64,000 nt of DNA, from NCBI RefSeq assembly GCF_900111245.1, contig NZ_FOGO01000003.1, forward strand, positions 124,001-188,000. The letters are read 5' to 3'. The stretch comes from Streptomyces qinglanensis. Lineage in GTDB: Bacteria; Actinomycetota; Actinomycetes; Streptomycetales; Streptomycetaceae. The position numbers were made by a program, and so were the translations under genes. Positions 9,857 to 18,186 of this stretch are shown here, piece by piece. The notes under the pieces were generated by a model that was not told where the DNA came from, searched no databases, and was given only the letters and a program-made list of their open reading frames with translations. The number at the start of each line of letters is the position of its first letter. The first letter of the stretch is position 1.

Positions 9857-10377
9857 TCCTGCTCCTCCAGCTGTTCCAGCTCCTCCTGGCAGCGCTCGAG
9901 CCAGTCGAGATCCGCCTGAAGGTGCAGCATCGCCCCTTCGATGAGCAGCTGCGCGACCCGGTTGTCCCGGTCCTCGGCCGCGGCGAGTCTGGACAGATCA
10001 CGCATGGCGTTGAGGTAGTGGCGACGCTGCTTGTTGATGAGGGTGACCTGGTCGGCCATCCCCGTGCCGGGGGCGGCGGCGAGCTTCATGAAGAACTCGT
10101 CCCGTACCCGGGGTTCCTCGGTCGGCTCGTCGAGCCACGCGGCCACCGCTTCCCGTCCCGCGTCCGTGAGCTGGTAGGTGCGCTTGTTCGGCCGGCTCGA
10201 CTGTGCGATGTCCTCGCCTTCGATGAGTCCGGCCTTCTCAAGTCTGCCGAGGGTGACGTAGACCTGCCCGATGTTGGGCTGAGGGTACGCGGCACCCAGG
10301 AGCTTCTCAAGAGCCTGCTTGAGTTCGTATCCGTGGGCCGGGCCCCTGGCGAGCAGCGCCAGCAGGGTCAGACGCAC
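9853..10377 (-). CDS. PadR-family transcriptional regulator
   Basis: 174 residues. The N-terminal winged helix carries typical PadR sequence (LLALLARGPAHGYELKQAL, then GQVYVTLGRLEKAGLI), and a C-terminal Vir-like helical domain ends in a Glu-rich helix. GTG 10377 has AGGAGG 6 bases upstream. As first gene of the operon it probably represses itself and the ABC exporter until a drug-like ligand binds. The 173-base divergent region to 10551 is the expected operator location. Confidence 0.92.
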   Translation of the reverse strand: MRLTLLALLARGPAHGYELKQALEKLLGAAYPQPNIGQVYVTLGRLEKAGLIEGEDIAQSSRPNKRTYQLTDAGREAVAAWLDEPTEEPRVRDEFFMKLAAAPGTGMADQVTLINKQRRHYLNAMRDLSRLAAAEDRDNRVAQLLIEGAMLHLQADLDWLERCQEELEQLEEQE

Positions 10378-10550
10378 GCTCGCCCTCCTCCCTGGTCGCC
10401 GTTACCTTCGCGTCAGCCGTCCGCTCCCTGGCTGTGAGCCGGATCGCCCCCGTATCCGTCCGCGACGTCTAGTATCGCGCATGCCTAACAGGTATACAGG
10501 GGCGGACGCCGACGAGGGCAGGTCGGCGCCGGTGCGCCAGGGAGGAACCT
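10378..10550. promoter_or_regulatory. Divergent promoter region padR / solute-binding protein
   Basis: The gap separates two divergently read genes. It contains an AT-richer stretch around 10467-10500 (TAGTATCG, then a TAACAGGTATACAGG block) that stands out from the GC-rich surroundings and could hold -10 elements or a PadR operator. No perfect long palindrome was found, so the assignment is positional. AGGGAGG ahead of 10551 is the ribosome site of the rightward gene. Confidence 0.4.
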
Positions 10551-11846
10551 ATGCGGTGGAGGCGAGCCGCGGGTAGGGGGCTCCTGGCTGCGGTGCTGGT
10601 CCTCGCGGGCTACACGGGGGCGGGCGCCCGGGCCGGCGATCCGGCGGTCGGCGCCTCCGGGTCGGGCTCCGCGGCGGACCGCGGCCCGCTGACGCTGGTG
10701 ACGGGCGGGGATCTGACCGGCTATCTGCGCGGGGTCCTGGACGACTGGAACCGCGAGCATCCGGCCGAGAAGGTCACCCTGGTCGAGCTGCCGGAGGGTG
10801 CGGACGAGGTCCGCGCGCAGATGGCGACGAGCCTGCGGTCCGGCAGCGACCGGTACGACGTGCTCAACATCGATGTCGCCTGGACCTCCGAGTTCGCCGC
10901 CGCGGGCTGGATCGCCCCGCTCGACTCCGACCGCTTCCCGCTCGAGCGCTTCCTGCCGCCCGTGGTGGACACCGCCACCTTCGGCGGGCGGCTGCACGCG
11001 CTGCCGTACGTGACCAACGCGGGGCTGCTCTACTACCGCAAGGACATCCTGGAGCGGGAGGGCGAGGCGCCGCCGCGCACCTGGGCCGAGCTGGAGCGGC
11101 TCGCGAAGACGGTGGCGCCGAAGTACGGACTGGACGGCTACGCGGGGCAGTTCCTGCCCTACGAGGGGCTCACGGTCAACGCGGTCGAGGCCGTGCGGTC
11201 GGCGGGCGGCTCCTTCCTCGCGGACGAGGGGGAGCGGGTCACGGTGGACTCCCCCGCCGCCCGGGTCGGTATCGGCTTCCTGGCCCGGGGTGTGCGGGAG
11301 GGGTGGATTCCGAGGGAGGCGCTCACCTACAAGGAGGAGGAGTCCCGCCGCGCCTTCCAGGACGGGAAGCTGCTCTTCCTGCGCAACTGGCCTTATGTGC
11401 ACAAGACGGCCGCCGGCGCCGATTCGAAGGTCGCCGGGAAGTTCGGGGTGGTGCCGTTGCCCGGGCCCGACGGGCCGGCGGCGGGGGTGCTGGGCGGCTC
11501 CAACCTCGCGGTCAACGCACACTCCCGGCACAAGGAATCGGCTGCGGCGCTGCTGAGCTATCTGAGCAGCGAAAAGGTCCAGCGACGGGTGCTCACCGAG
11601 GGGGCACTGCCGCCGGTGTGGGCGGACCTCTACACCGATCCCACGCTGGTGCGCCGGTATCCGTATCTGCCGACGCTCCGCAAGAGCGTGCTCGCGGCCC
11701 AGCCGCGGCCCAAGAGCCCCCGGTACGAGCAGGTGAATCTGGCGGTGCAGGCCGTCGTGCACGACGCGATGGCGCAGCGGGTGTCGCCCGAGCAGGCGGT
11801 GGCCCGGCTGGAGCGGGAGCTCGAGGCGATCGTCCGCCGCGGCTGA
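10551..11846 (+). CDS. Extracellular sugar-binding protein of an ABC importer, lipobox Cys missing
   Basis: 431 residues with a typical family 1 solute-binding architecture: signal peptide, then LTLVTGGD, and an ALPYVTNAGLLYYRKDIL segment close to trehalose/maltose-binding proteins. The signal peptide ends LVLAGY where a lipoprotein would have LAGC: residue 21 is Tyr (TAC) rather than Cys (TGC). It may be released or held differently, unless this is a recent mutation. A strong GGAGG precedes ATG 10551. It is read in the same direction as the GH13 and permease genes, 215 bases away, so it may supply them alongside the second binding protein at 13729. Confidence 0.82.
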   Translation: MRWRRAAGRGLLAAVLVLAGYTGAGARAGDPAVGASGSGSAADRGPLTLVTGGDLTGYLRGVLDDWNREHPAEKVTLVELPEGADEVRAQMATSLRSGSDRYDVLNIDVAWTSEFAAAGWIAPLDSDRFPLERFLPPVVDTATFGGRLHALPYVTNAGLLYYRKDILEREGEAPPRTWAELERLAKTVAPKYGLDGYAGQFLPYEGLTVNAVEAVRSAGGSFLADEGERVTVDSPAARVGIGFLARGVREGWIPREALTYKEEESRRAFQDGKLLFLRNWPYVHKTAAGADSKVAGKFGVVPLPGPDGPAAGVLGGSNLAVNAHSRHKESAAALLSYLSSEKVQRRVLTEGALPPVWADLYTDPTLVRRYPYLPTLRKSVLAAQPRPKSPRYEQVNLAVQAVVHDAMAQRVSPEQAVARLERELEAIVRRG

Positions 11847-11991
11847 ACATCCGCATCGCAGTCCTCCCTGTCCTCCCTTTGCTGCTCAGTCCCCCCTTTG
11901 CTACCTACGTGTTCAGTAGCACCACGCCCGGGAATCCTTGGGCATATCTGGGCAATTCCCCTATGTTACCGCAGAGTTTCGCGTCAACTCA

Positions 11992-12033
11992 TTGACACCT
12001 GTTCGACATGGCTACATAACATGCATGCATAAC
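11992..12033 (+). promoter_or_regulatory. Promoter and operator candidate of the alpha-glucoside operon
   Basis: TTGACA at 11992-11997 is a perfect -35, followed after 15-17 bases by TACATAAC (12013-12020) as a possible -10. Directly downstream is the self-complementary ATGCATGCAT (12021-12030), flanked by two CATAAC copies (12015-12020 and 12028-12033). The local AT content is much higher than in the flanking genes. A LacI/MalR-type operator would be expected here for a glucoside operon, but the repressor gene is not in the window. Confidence 0.55.
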
Positions 12034-12061
12034 GTGCGATCAACGAGAACAGGCGCCACGC

Positions 12062-13732
12062 ATGCACATAGCCACGGCCACCACGTCCCGGCGCTGGTGG
12101 CGCGATGCGGTGATCTACCAGGTCTACGTCCGCAGCTTCCTCGACAGCACCGGGGACGGCGTCGGAGACCTCGCCGGGGTCCGCGCCGGACTCCCGTACC
12201 TCAAGAAGCTGGGCGTGGACGGGGTCTGGCTCAGCCCCTTCTATCCCTCGCCGCACCACGACCACGGGTACGACGTCGCCGACTACCGCGATGTGGACCC
12301 GCTCTTCGGCGACCTGCAGGAGTTCGACCTCCTGGTCGCGGACGCCCACCGGCTCGGCGTGCGCATCGTCCTCGACATCGTCCCCAACCACTGCTCCAGC
12401 CGGCACCCCTGGTTCCGCGCCGCGCTCGCGGACCGCCCCGGCGGAGACGACCGCGCCCGCTTCCACTTCGCCGACGGGCGCGGACCGGACGGCGCACTGC
12501 CGCCCAACAACTGGCGCGCCATGTTCGGCGGCCCCGCCTGGTCCCGGGTGACCGAACCGGACGGCCGACCCGGCCAGTGGTACCTGCACCTGTTCACTCC
12601 CGACCAGCCCGACCTCAACTGGCGCGATCCGCGGGTCGGCAGCGAGTTCACCGACGTGCTGCGCTTCTGGCTGGACCGCGGCGTCGACGGCTTCCGCATC
12701 GATGTCGCAGCGGGACTCTTCAAGCACCCCGCACTCCCCGACTCCCCCGACCCCGAGGCCGACGAGCGCGCCCGCGACTCGGTCAACCCCCTGGCCTGGA
12801 ACCAGCCCGAGGTGCACCAGGTGTGGCGCGACTGGCGTGCGGTGTGCGACGAGTACGCCGCACGCGACGGGGCCGACCGGCTGCTGGTCGGCGAGGTGTC
12901 GGTGCCGACCGCCCGCGAGCACGCCGAGTACGTCCGCGCGGACGAACTGCACCAGGCGTTCTTCTTCGACCTGCTCAGTGCCGAATGGGACGTGGACGCC
13001 TTCCGGAAGGCCATCTCCGAGGCGCTCACCGACATCGCGGGCACCGGCTCCACCGTCACCTGGGTGCTCAACAACCACGACCAGGTCAGGACGGTCACCC
13101 GGTACGCCGGGGAGAACACCACCGTCGGTCCCGCCCGCGCCCGGGCCGCCGCGCTGCTGATGCTGGCGCTGCCCGGTGCCGCCTACATCTACCAGGGCGA
13201 GGAGCTGGGCCTGCCGGAGGTGGTCGACCTGCCCGACGAGGTGCTCACCGACCCCATCTACCTCAGGACCGGCAGCCGCCGGCACATCCGGGACGGCTGC
13301 CGGGTGCCGCTGCCCTGGTCCGGGCACGCCTCGCCGTTCGGCTTCACCACCACCGACAGCACGGCCCGGCCCTGGCTGCCGCAGCCCGAGTGGTTCGCCG
13401 AGCACGCCACCGAGCGGGCACTCGCCGACACCCGCTCCTTCTGGCACCTCTACCGGGACGGGCTGCAACTGCGCCGCAGTCTGCCGCAGCTCGGCGAGGG
13501 AAGCCTGCGCTGGCTGGAGACCGAACCCCAGGTCCTGGCCTTCGTACGCGGCGACGGCCTGGTCTGCGCGGTCAACTTCGGCCTCGACCCGGTACCGGCG
13601 CCCGTCACCGGAACTCCCCTGCTCGCCAGCGGGGACTGCCCACCAGGACTCCTTCCCGGCTCCACCACCGCCTGGTGGATCAGCGATCTGCCCGACCACT
13701 CCGCCGACTCCCCGAAGGGAAACACACCATGA
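12062..13732 (+). CDS. GH13 alpha-glucosidase / oligo-alpha-glucosidase
   Basis: 556 residues without a signal peptide, so cytoplasmic. The four GH13 signature regions are present: DIVPNH, GFRIDVAAG (nucleophile Asp), VGEVS (acid/base Glu) and NNHDQ. The start (WWRDAVIYQVYVRSF) is typical of the alpha-glucosidase branch, which hydrolyses imported maltose, isomaltose or trehalose-like oligosaccharides from the non-reducing end. The gene is first of a four-gene operon: its stop overlaps the ATG of the binding-protein gene (ATGA), followed by MalF- and MalG-like permeases. The linkage specificity cannot be read from sequence alone. Confidence 0.9.
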   Translation: MHIATATTSRRWWRDAVIYQVYVRSFLDSTGDGVGDLAGVRAGLPYLKKLGVDGVWLSPFYPSPHHDHGYDVADYRDVDPLFGDLQEFDLLVADAHRLGVRIVLDIVPNHCSSRHPWFRAALADRPGGDDRARFHFADGRGPDGALPPNNWRAMFGGPAWSRVTEPDGRPGQWYLHLFTPDQPDLNWRDPRVGSEFTDVLRFWLDRGVDGFRIDVAAGLFKHPALPDSPDPEADERARDSVNPLAWNQPEVHQVWRDWRAVCDEYAARDGADRLLVGEVSVPTAREHAEYVRADELHQAFFFDLLSAEWDVDAFRKAISEALTDIAGTGSTVTWVLNNHDQVRTVTRYAGENTTVGPARARAAALLMLALPGAAYIYQGEELGLPEVVDLPDEVLTDPIYLRTGSRRHIRDGCRVPLPWSGHASPFGFTTTDSTARPWLPQPEWFAEHATERALADTRSFWHLYRDGLQLRRSLPQLGEGSLRWLETEPQVLAFVRGDGLVCAVNFGLDPVPAPVTGTPLLASGDCPPGLLPGSTTAWWISDLPDHSADSPKGNTP

Positions 13733-15063
13733 GCAGCACCCGCACCAGACGACGGACAGCGACGGCCACCGCCGCGGCGCTCGGCCTCGCCCTCACCGCG
13801 ACCGCCTGCGGCGGCAGCGACGACAGCTCCGGCTCGGGCTCGCAGGAGCTGAAGGGCCAGACGGTCACGGTCGCCGGGGTGTGGACCGGCACCGAGCAGA
13901 AGAACTTCAAGAAGGTGCTGGACGCCTTCTCCGAGAAGACCGGCGCCACCACGAAGTTCATCTCCACCGGCGACAACGTCTCCACCGTCGTCGGCAGCAA
14001 GATCGAGGGCGGGAACGCGCCCGACGTGGTGATGGTGCCGCAGCCCGGCGTGCTCAAGCAGTTCGCTGGCAAGGGCTGGCTCCAGCCGCTGTCGGCCAAG
14101 GTCCGGGACACGGCCGAGAGCAACTTCGCACCGGTGTGGCAGGACTACGGCACCATCGGCGACAAGTACTACGGCCTCTACTTCAAGGCTTCCAACAAGT
14201 CGACGGTCTGGTACAGCCCCGACGCCCTCTCGCAGGCCGGCGTCCAGCCCCCGAAGAGCTGGGACGCGATGCTCAAGGCCGGGCGGACGGTCTCCGACTC
14301 CGGACTGCCGGCCTTCTCCGTCGCCGGTGAGGACGGCTGGACCCTCACCGACTGGTTCGAGAACATCTACCTCTCCCAGGCCGGACCCGAGAACTACGAC
14401 AAGCTCGCGGCGCACAAGATCGCCTGGACCGACCCGAGCGTGGTCAAGGCCCTGACCACCCTCTCCGAGCTGTTCGAGGACAAGAAGCTGGTCGCCGGCG
14501 GCGGCAAGGGCGCGCTGCGCACCACCTTCCCCGAGTCCGTCGAGCAGGTCTTCGGCGACGACCCCAAGGCCGGAATGGTCTACGAGGGCGACTTCGTGGG
14601 CGCCACCATCTCCGGCGACCTGAAGAAGAAGGTCGGCGAGGACGCGAAGTTCTTCCCCTTCCCCGCGGTGGCGGACGGGAAGCCGCCGGTGGTCGGCGGC
14701 GGTGACGCGGCCACGGTCCTCAAGTCCGGCAAGCACCGCAAGGCCGGGATGAAGCTCGTGGAGTTCCTCGCGACGCCCGAGGCCGCCGAGATCTGGGCCG
14801 GGGCCGGGGGCTTCCTCTCCCCCAACAAGAGTGTGAAGCCCGAGGCGTACCAGGACGACGTCACCCGCAAGACCGCCGACTCGCTGATCAAGGCGGGGAA
14901 CGCGGTCCGGTTCGACATGTCCGACCAGGCCCCGGCCGCCTTCGGCGGCACCGCCGGCACCGGCGAGTGGAAGCTGCTGCAGGACTTCCTGCGCGACCCG
15001 TCCGACCCCAAGGGCACGGCCCGCAAGCTCGAGGCCGCCGCGGCCAAGGCGTACAAGGACTGA
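13729..15063 (+). CDS. Alpha-glucoside ABC transporter substrate-binding lipoprotein
   Basis: 444 residues. The lipoprotein signal peptide has a twin-arginine-like start (RTRRRT) and a lipobox ending TATAC, then a Ser/Gly linker and a family 1 solute-binding fold (TVTVAGVWTGTEQKNF, later DVVMVPQPGVLKQFA). The start at 13729 overlaps the GH13 stop; the much longer open frame upstream is a shadow of the GH13 gene. Being directly upstream of the permeases, it is the cognate binding protein, tethered to the outer face of the membrane. Confidence 0.93.
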   Translation: MSSTRTRRRTATATAAALGLALTATACGGSDDSSGSGSQELKGQTVTVAGVWTGTEQKNFKKVLDAFSEKTGATTKFISTGDNVSTVVGSKIEGGNAPDVVMVPQPGVLKQFAGKGWLQPLSAKVRDTAESNFAPVWQDYGTIGDKYYGLYFKASNKSTVWYSPDALSQAGVQPPKSWDAMLKAGRTVSDSGLPAFSVAGEDGWTLTDWFENIYLSQAGPENYDKLAAHKIAWTDPSVVKALTTLSELFEDKKLVAGGGKGALRTTFPESVEQVFGDDPKAGMVYEGDFVGATISGDLKKKVGEDAKFFPFPAVADGKPPVVGGGDAATVLKSGKHRKAGMKLVEFLATPEAAEIWAGAGGFLSPNKSVKPEAYQDDVTRKTADSLIKAGNAVRFDMSDQAPAAFGGTAGTGEWKLLQDFLRDPSDPKGTARKLEAAAAKAYKD

Positions 15064-15070
15064 GGACCGG

Positions 15071-16465
15071 ATGCCAGCCACTCCTGTGCAGGCCCCCGAC
15101 CGCCCGGCACCGCAGCCGGGCGGGCCGGGGCCGGCCGCCGGCGGACCGAAGGACAGCCCGCGCCGCCGGGCCGCGCGCCGCCGACGCCTGATCGCCCTGC
15201 TCTTCCTGCTCCCCGCGCTGCTGCTGCTCGGGGCCCTCGTCGCGTACCCGATCCTCTTCACGGTCGGGCGCAGCCTCTTCGACGCCTCGGGCACGCGCTT
15301 CGTCGGCGCGGAGAACTACACGGAGATGTTCCGTGACCCGGCCACGCTCAAGGCGATACGCAACACCACCGTCTGGGTCGTCGTCGCCCCGCTGCTGCTG
15401 ACCGGGCTCGGTCTGATCCTCGCCGTGCTGACCGAGAAGATCCGCTGGGCCACCGCGTTCAAGCTGGTGCTGTTCATGCCGATGGCGATCTCCTTCCTCG
15501 CCGCGGGCATCATCTTCCGCGTCGTCTACGAGCAGGACCCCGACCGGGGTGTGCTGAACGCGGTCGCCGTCGGTGTGCACGACTCCTTCGACGAGAGCGC
15601 CAGCTACCCGACCGCGCGCCCCAAGGACGCCACCGTGCTGGCCAAGGGCAAGGGAGGTGCGTACACGACCAAGGACAAGGCGGCGCCCGGCAACACGGTC
15701 AACCTCGGCCTGGTCGGCGTCCCGCCCAAGGACCTGCCCAAGGACGCGGAGCCCGCGCGCGCCGCCTCGAAGGCCACCGCCGGCGGCGCCGAGCTGCGCG
15801 GCGTGGTCTGGGTGGACTTCACCCTCGGCGGCGGTGGCAAGCCGGGACAGGTGGACCCGAAGGAGAAGGGACTGCCGCAACTGGCGGTGGAGGCCGTCGA
15901 CGCGGACGGGAAGGCCGTGGCCGAGACGACCACCGCGGCCGACGGCTCCTACCGCTTCGAGGGCCTGTCGGCCGGCGACTACGCCGTCCGGCTGCCCGCG
16001 AAGAACTTCGCCGAGCCCTACGGGGGCGTGGAGTGGCTCGGTCCCACTCTCATCACCCCGGCGATCATCGGCGCCTATCTGTGGATCTGGACGGGCTTCG
16101 CGCTGGTGCTGATCGGGGCCGGGCTCTCCGCCATGCCGCGGGACGTGATCGAGGCCGCCAAGATCGACGGCGCGAACGAGTGGCAGATCTTCCGCAGGAT
16201 CACCGTGCCACTGCTGGCCCCCGTGCTCGGAGTGGTCTTCGTGACCCAGGTGATCAATGTGATGAAGGTCTTCGACCTCGTCTACATCATCGCCCCCGGT
16301 CCGGTGCAGCAGGACGCCAACGTCCTGGCGCTGCAGATGTGGCTGGTGTCCTTCGGCGGCGGCAACAACCAGGGCCTGGGAAGTGCGCTCGGCGTCCTGC
16401 TGCTGCTCCTGGTGGTGCCCGCCATGATCCTCAACATCCGACGCTTCCGCAGGAGCAATTCATGA
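15071..16465 (+). CDS. MalF-like sugar ABC permease with a large extracytoplasmic insertion
   Basis: 464 residues, against about 300 for a usual six-helix sugar permease. TM1-TM3 lie near 41-65, 97-118 and 127-150; TM4 starts near 326; the EAA coupling loop is EAAKIDGANEWQIFRRI. Residues about 153-320 form an inserted hydrophilic segment between TM3 and TM4. Its last 50 residues (LPQLAVEAVDADGKAV, then AADGSYRFEGLSAGDYAVRL) look like a Cna-B/carboxypeptidase-regulatory beta-sandwich. This is the position of the P2 loop of E. coli MalF, which touches the binding protein. The end overlaps malG (ATGA). Confidence 0.9.
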   Translation: MPATPVQAPDRPAPQPGGPGPAAGGPKDSPRRRAARRRRLIALLFLLPALLLLGALVAYPILFTVGRSLFDASGTRFVGAENYTEMFRDPATLKAIRNTTVWVVVAPLLLTGLGLILAVLTEKIRWATAFKLVLFMPMAISFLAAGIIFRVVYEQDPDRGVLNAVAVGVHDSFDESASYPTARPKDATVLAKGKGGAYTTKDKAAPGNTVNLGLVGVPPKDLPKDAEPARAASKATAGGAELRGVVWVDFTLGGGGKPGQVDPKEKGLPQLAVEAVDADGKAVAETTTAADGSYRFEGLSAGDYAVRLPAKNFAEPYGGVEWLGPTLITPAIIGAYLWIWTGFALVLIGAGLSAMPRDVIEAAKIDGANEWQIFRRITVPLLAPVLGVVFVTQVINVMKVFDLVYIIAPGPVQQDANVLALQMWLVSFGGGNNQGLGSALGVLLLLLVVPAMILNIRRFRRSNS

Positions 16466-17352
16466 CCGCCCTCCCCACCTCGGCTCCCACCAGGCCCGAG
16501 CGGGCACGGCCGGTCGCCTGGCTGCTGCGGCAACTGAGCCGCGGCCTGGTGCAGTTCCTCCTCGTGGTCGTCGGACTGCTGTGGCTCACCCCGGCCTTCG
16601 GGCTCTTCATCGGCTCTCTGCGGCCGGACGAGGACAACGCGGCCAGCGGCTGGTGGAACGCGCTCACCGACCCCGGCAGCCTGTCCTTCGAGGGCTACAG
16701 CGCGCTGCTGGAGAACTCGGGCATCGTCGACTCCTTCTGGAACACCGTCCTGATCTCGGTGCCCGCCACGGTCACCGTCGTGGTGGTCGCGGCGCTGGCC
16801 GGATACGCCTTCGCCTGGCTGGAGTTCCCCGGCCGGGACGCGATCTTCCTGGTCGTGGTGGGCATGCTCGTGGTGCCCGTCCAGGTCGGCCTGCTGCCGG
16901 TGGCCAAGATGTTCGGCGCGGTGGGGCTCTTCGGCACGATCCCGGGCGTGGTCCTCTTCCACGTCGCCTACGGGCTGCCGTTCGCCGTCTTCCTGCTGCG
17001 GAACTACTTCGCCGAGATCCCCCGCGAGATGCTGGAGGCCGCCCGGATGGACGGCGGCAGCGAGTGGCGGATCTTCGTCCGGCTGGTGCTCCCGCTGGGG
17101 CGCCCGGCGATCGCGTCCCTCGCGATCTTCCAGTTCCTGTGGGTGTGGAACGACATGCTGGTGTCGCTGATCTTCGCCGACAGCCAGTCGCAGCCGCTGA
17201 CAGTGGCCCTGCAGTCGGAGATGCGGCAGTTCGGCAGCAACATCGGCGTGCTGGCGCCCGGCGCCTTCCTGTCCCTCGTCGTGCCGGTGGCGGTCTTCTT
17301 CGCCTTCCAGCGGCACTTCGTCCAGGGGGTCATGGCGGGCTCGGTGAAGTGA
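16462..17352 (+). CDS. MalG-like sugar ABC permease
   Basis: 296 residues with six predicted membrane helices and the EAA motif EAARMDGGSEWRIFVRLVLP, which docks the shared ATPase. The ATG overlaps the stop of the MalF-like gene. No ATPase gene is present; streptomycete sugar importers commonly share the global MsiK ATPase encoded elsewhere, so this is likely here too. The 184-base gap to the next gene shows no clear hairpin. Confidence 0.93.
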   Translation: MTALPTSAPTRPERARPVAWLLRQLSRGLVQFLLVVVGLLWLTPAFGLFIGSLRPDEDNAASGWWNALTDPGSLSFEGYSALLENSGIVDSFWNTVLISVPATVTVVVVAALAGYAFAWLEFPGRDAIFLVVVGMLVVPVQVGLLPVAKMFGAVGLFGTIPGVVLFHVAYGLPFAVFLLRNYFAEIPREMLEAARMDGGSEWRIFVRLVLPLGRPAIASLAIFQFLWVWNDMLVSLIFADSQSQPLTVALQSEMRQFGSNIGVLAPGAFLSLVVPVAVFFAFQRHFVQGVMAGSVK

Positions 17353-17536
17353 CCCGCGGATGAGCGGAACCGCGTCGGCCGGACAGCGGAAGCGACACCA
17401 GGCCGACCGGTTGTCGCCCCGGAACCGTGCCGCCCCGCAGCCCGGCCAGTGCCCGCCACTGGTCGGGCCGGACCTTGTGCAGGGGTACGGATCTTCTCGG
17501 TTGCTGCCGCACTGTCCGCTCGGGTAGGAAGCTCCT

Positions 17537-18082
17537 GTGCTGAGAGGACGAACGATCGGGCTCAGGGCCCGGCACGAGGAAGACATACCGGTCCTGCGGA
17601 CCGAGCTCTACGACGACGTGGTCAACGCGGTGCGGGCGGAGGGCGGACCGTGGCGGCCGCTCACACCCGGCACCAAGGACCCGCGGCTCGTGGTGGACGA
17701 CACCGCGCAGGGCTGGGTCCAGTTCTCCGTGGTGGAGCTGGAGGGCGGCACCCTCATCGGCACCGCGACACTGTGGGACATCGACACCCACCACCGGTCC
17801 GCGCACATCGGCCTGGGGCTGCTGCCGTCCGCGCGCGGCAAGGGCTACGGCACCGACGTGGTCGCGACGCTGTGCCACTACGGCTTCGTCGTGCGCAGCC
17901 TGCGGCGGCTGCAGGTCGAGACACTCTCGGACAACACCGCGATGCTGCGCTCCGCCGAGCGCAACGGCTTCGTCCGCGAGGGCGTGCTGCGCTCGTCGGC
18001 CTGGGTGCTGGGCGAGTTCCTGGACGAGGTGGTGCTCGGGCTCCTCGTCGAGGAGTGGAAGGCGGAACCGGAGAGCCGCTAG
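17537..18082 (+). CDS. GNAT-family N-acetyltransferase (RimJ/RimL type)
   Basis: 181 residues with the acetyl-CoA pyrophosphate loop ARGKGYGTDVV and the following helix, and the late motif TLSDNTAMLRSAERNGFVREG typical of RimJ/RimL-like acetyltransferases. These transfer acetyl groups to amines such as protein N-termini or aminated small molecules. GTG 17537 has AGGAAG upstream. The gene stands alone and ends at a strong bidirectional hairpin. The substrate is unknown. Confidence 0.88.
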   Translation: MLRGRTIGLRARHEEDIPVLRTELYDDVVNAVRAEGGPWRPLTPGTKDPRLVVDDTAQGWVQFSVVELEGGTLIGTATLWDIDTHHRSAHIGLGLLPSARGKGYGTDVVATLCHYGFVVRSLRRLQVETLSDNTAMLRSAERNGFVREGVLRSSAWVLGEFLDEVVLGLLVEEWKAEPESR

Positions 18083-18091
18083 GGGCCACCG

Positions 18092-18128
18092 GATCCCTGC
18101 CGGCCGGCAGAGACGGCCGGCAGGGATC
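18092..18128. terminator. 15-bp perfect-stem hairpin between convergent genes
   Basis: Bases 18092-18106 and 18114-18128 are exact reverse complements with a 7-base loop. It sits between the acetyltransferase (plus) and the chitinase (minus) and should terminate both. Confidence 0.85.
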
Positions 18129-18186
18129 GGGACTGCTCTCCGGTGCGGCCCGGTCCGCCCGGGCCGCCGGAGCGCCGGTCGGTCCG

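Noticed and set aside
11938..13728. Upstream extension of the second solute-binding protein
   Set aside because: It is a shadow of the GH13 gene; the signal peptide and lipobox start at 13729 with an ATGA overlap.
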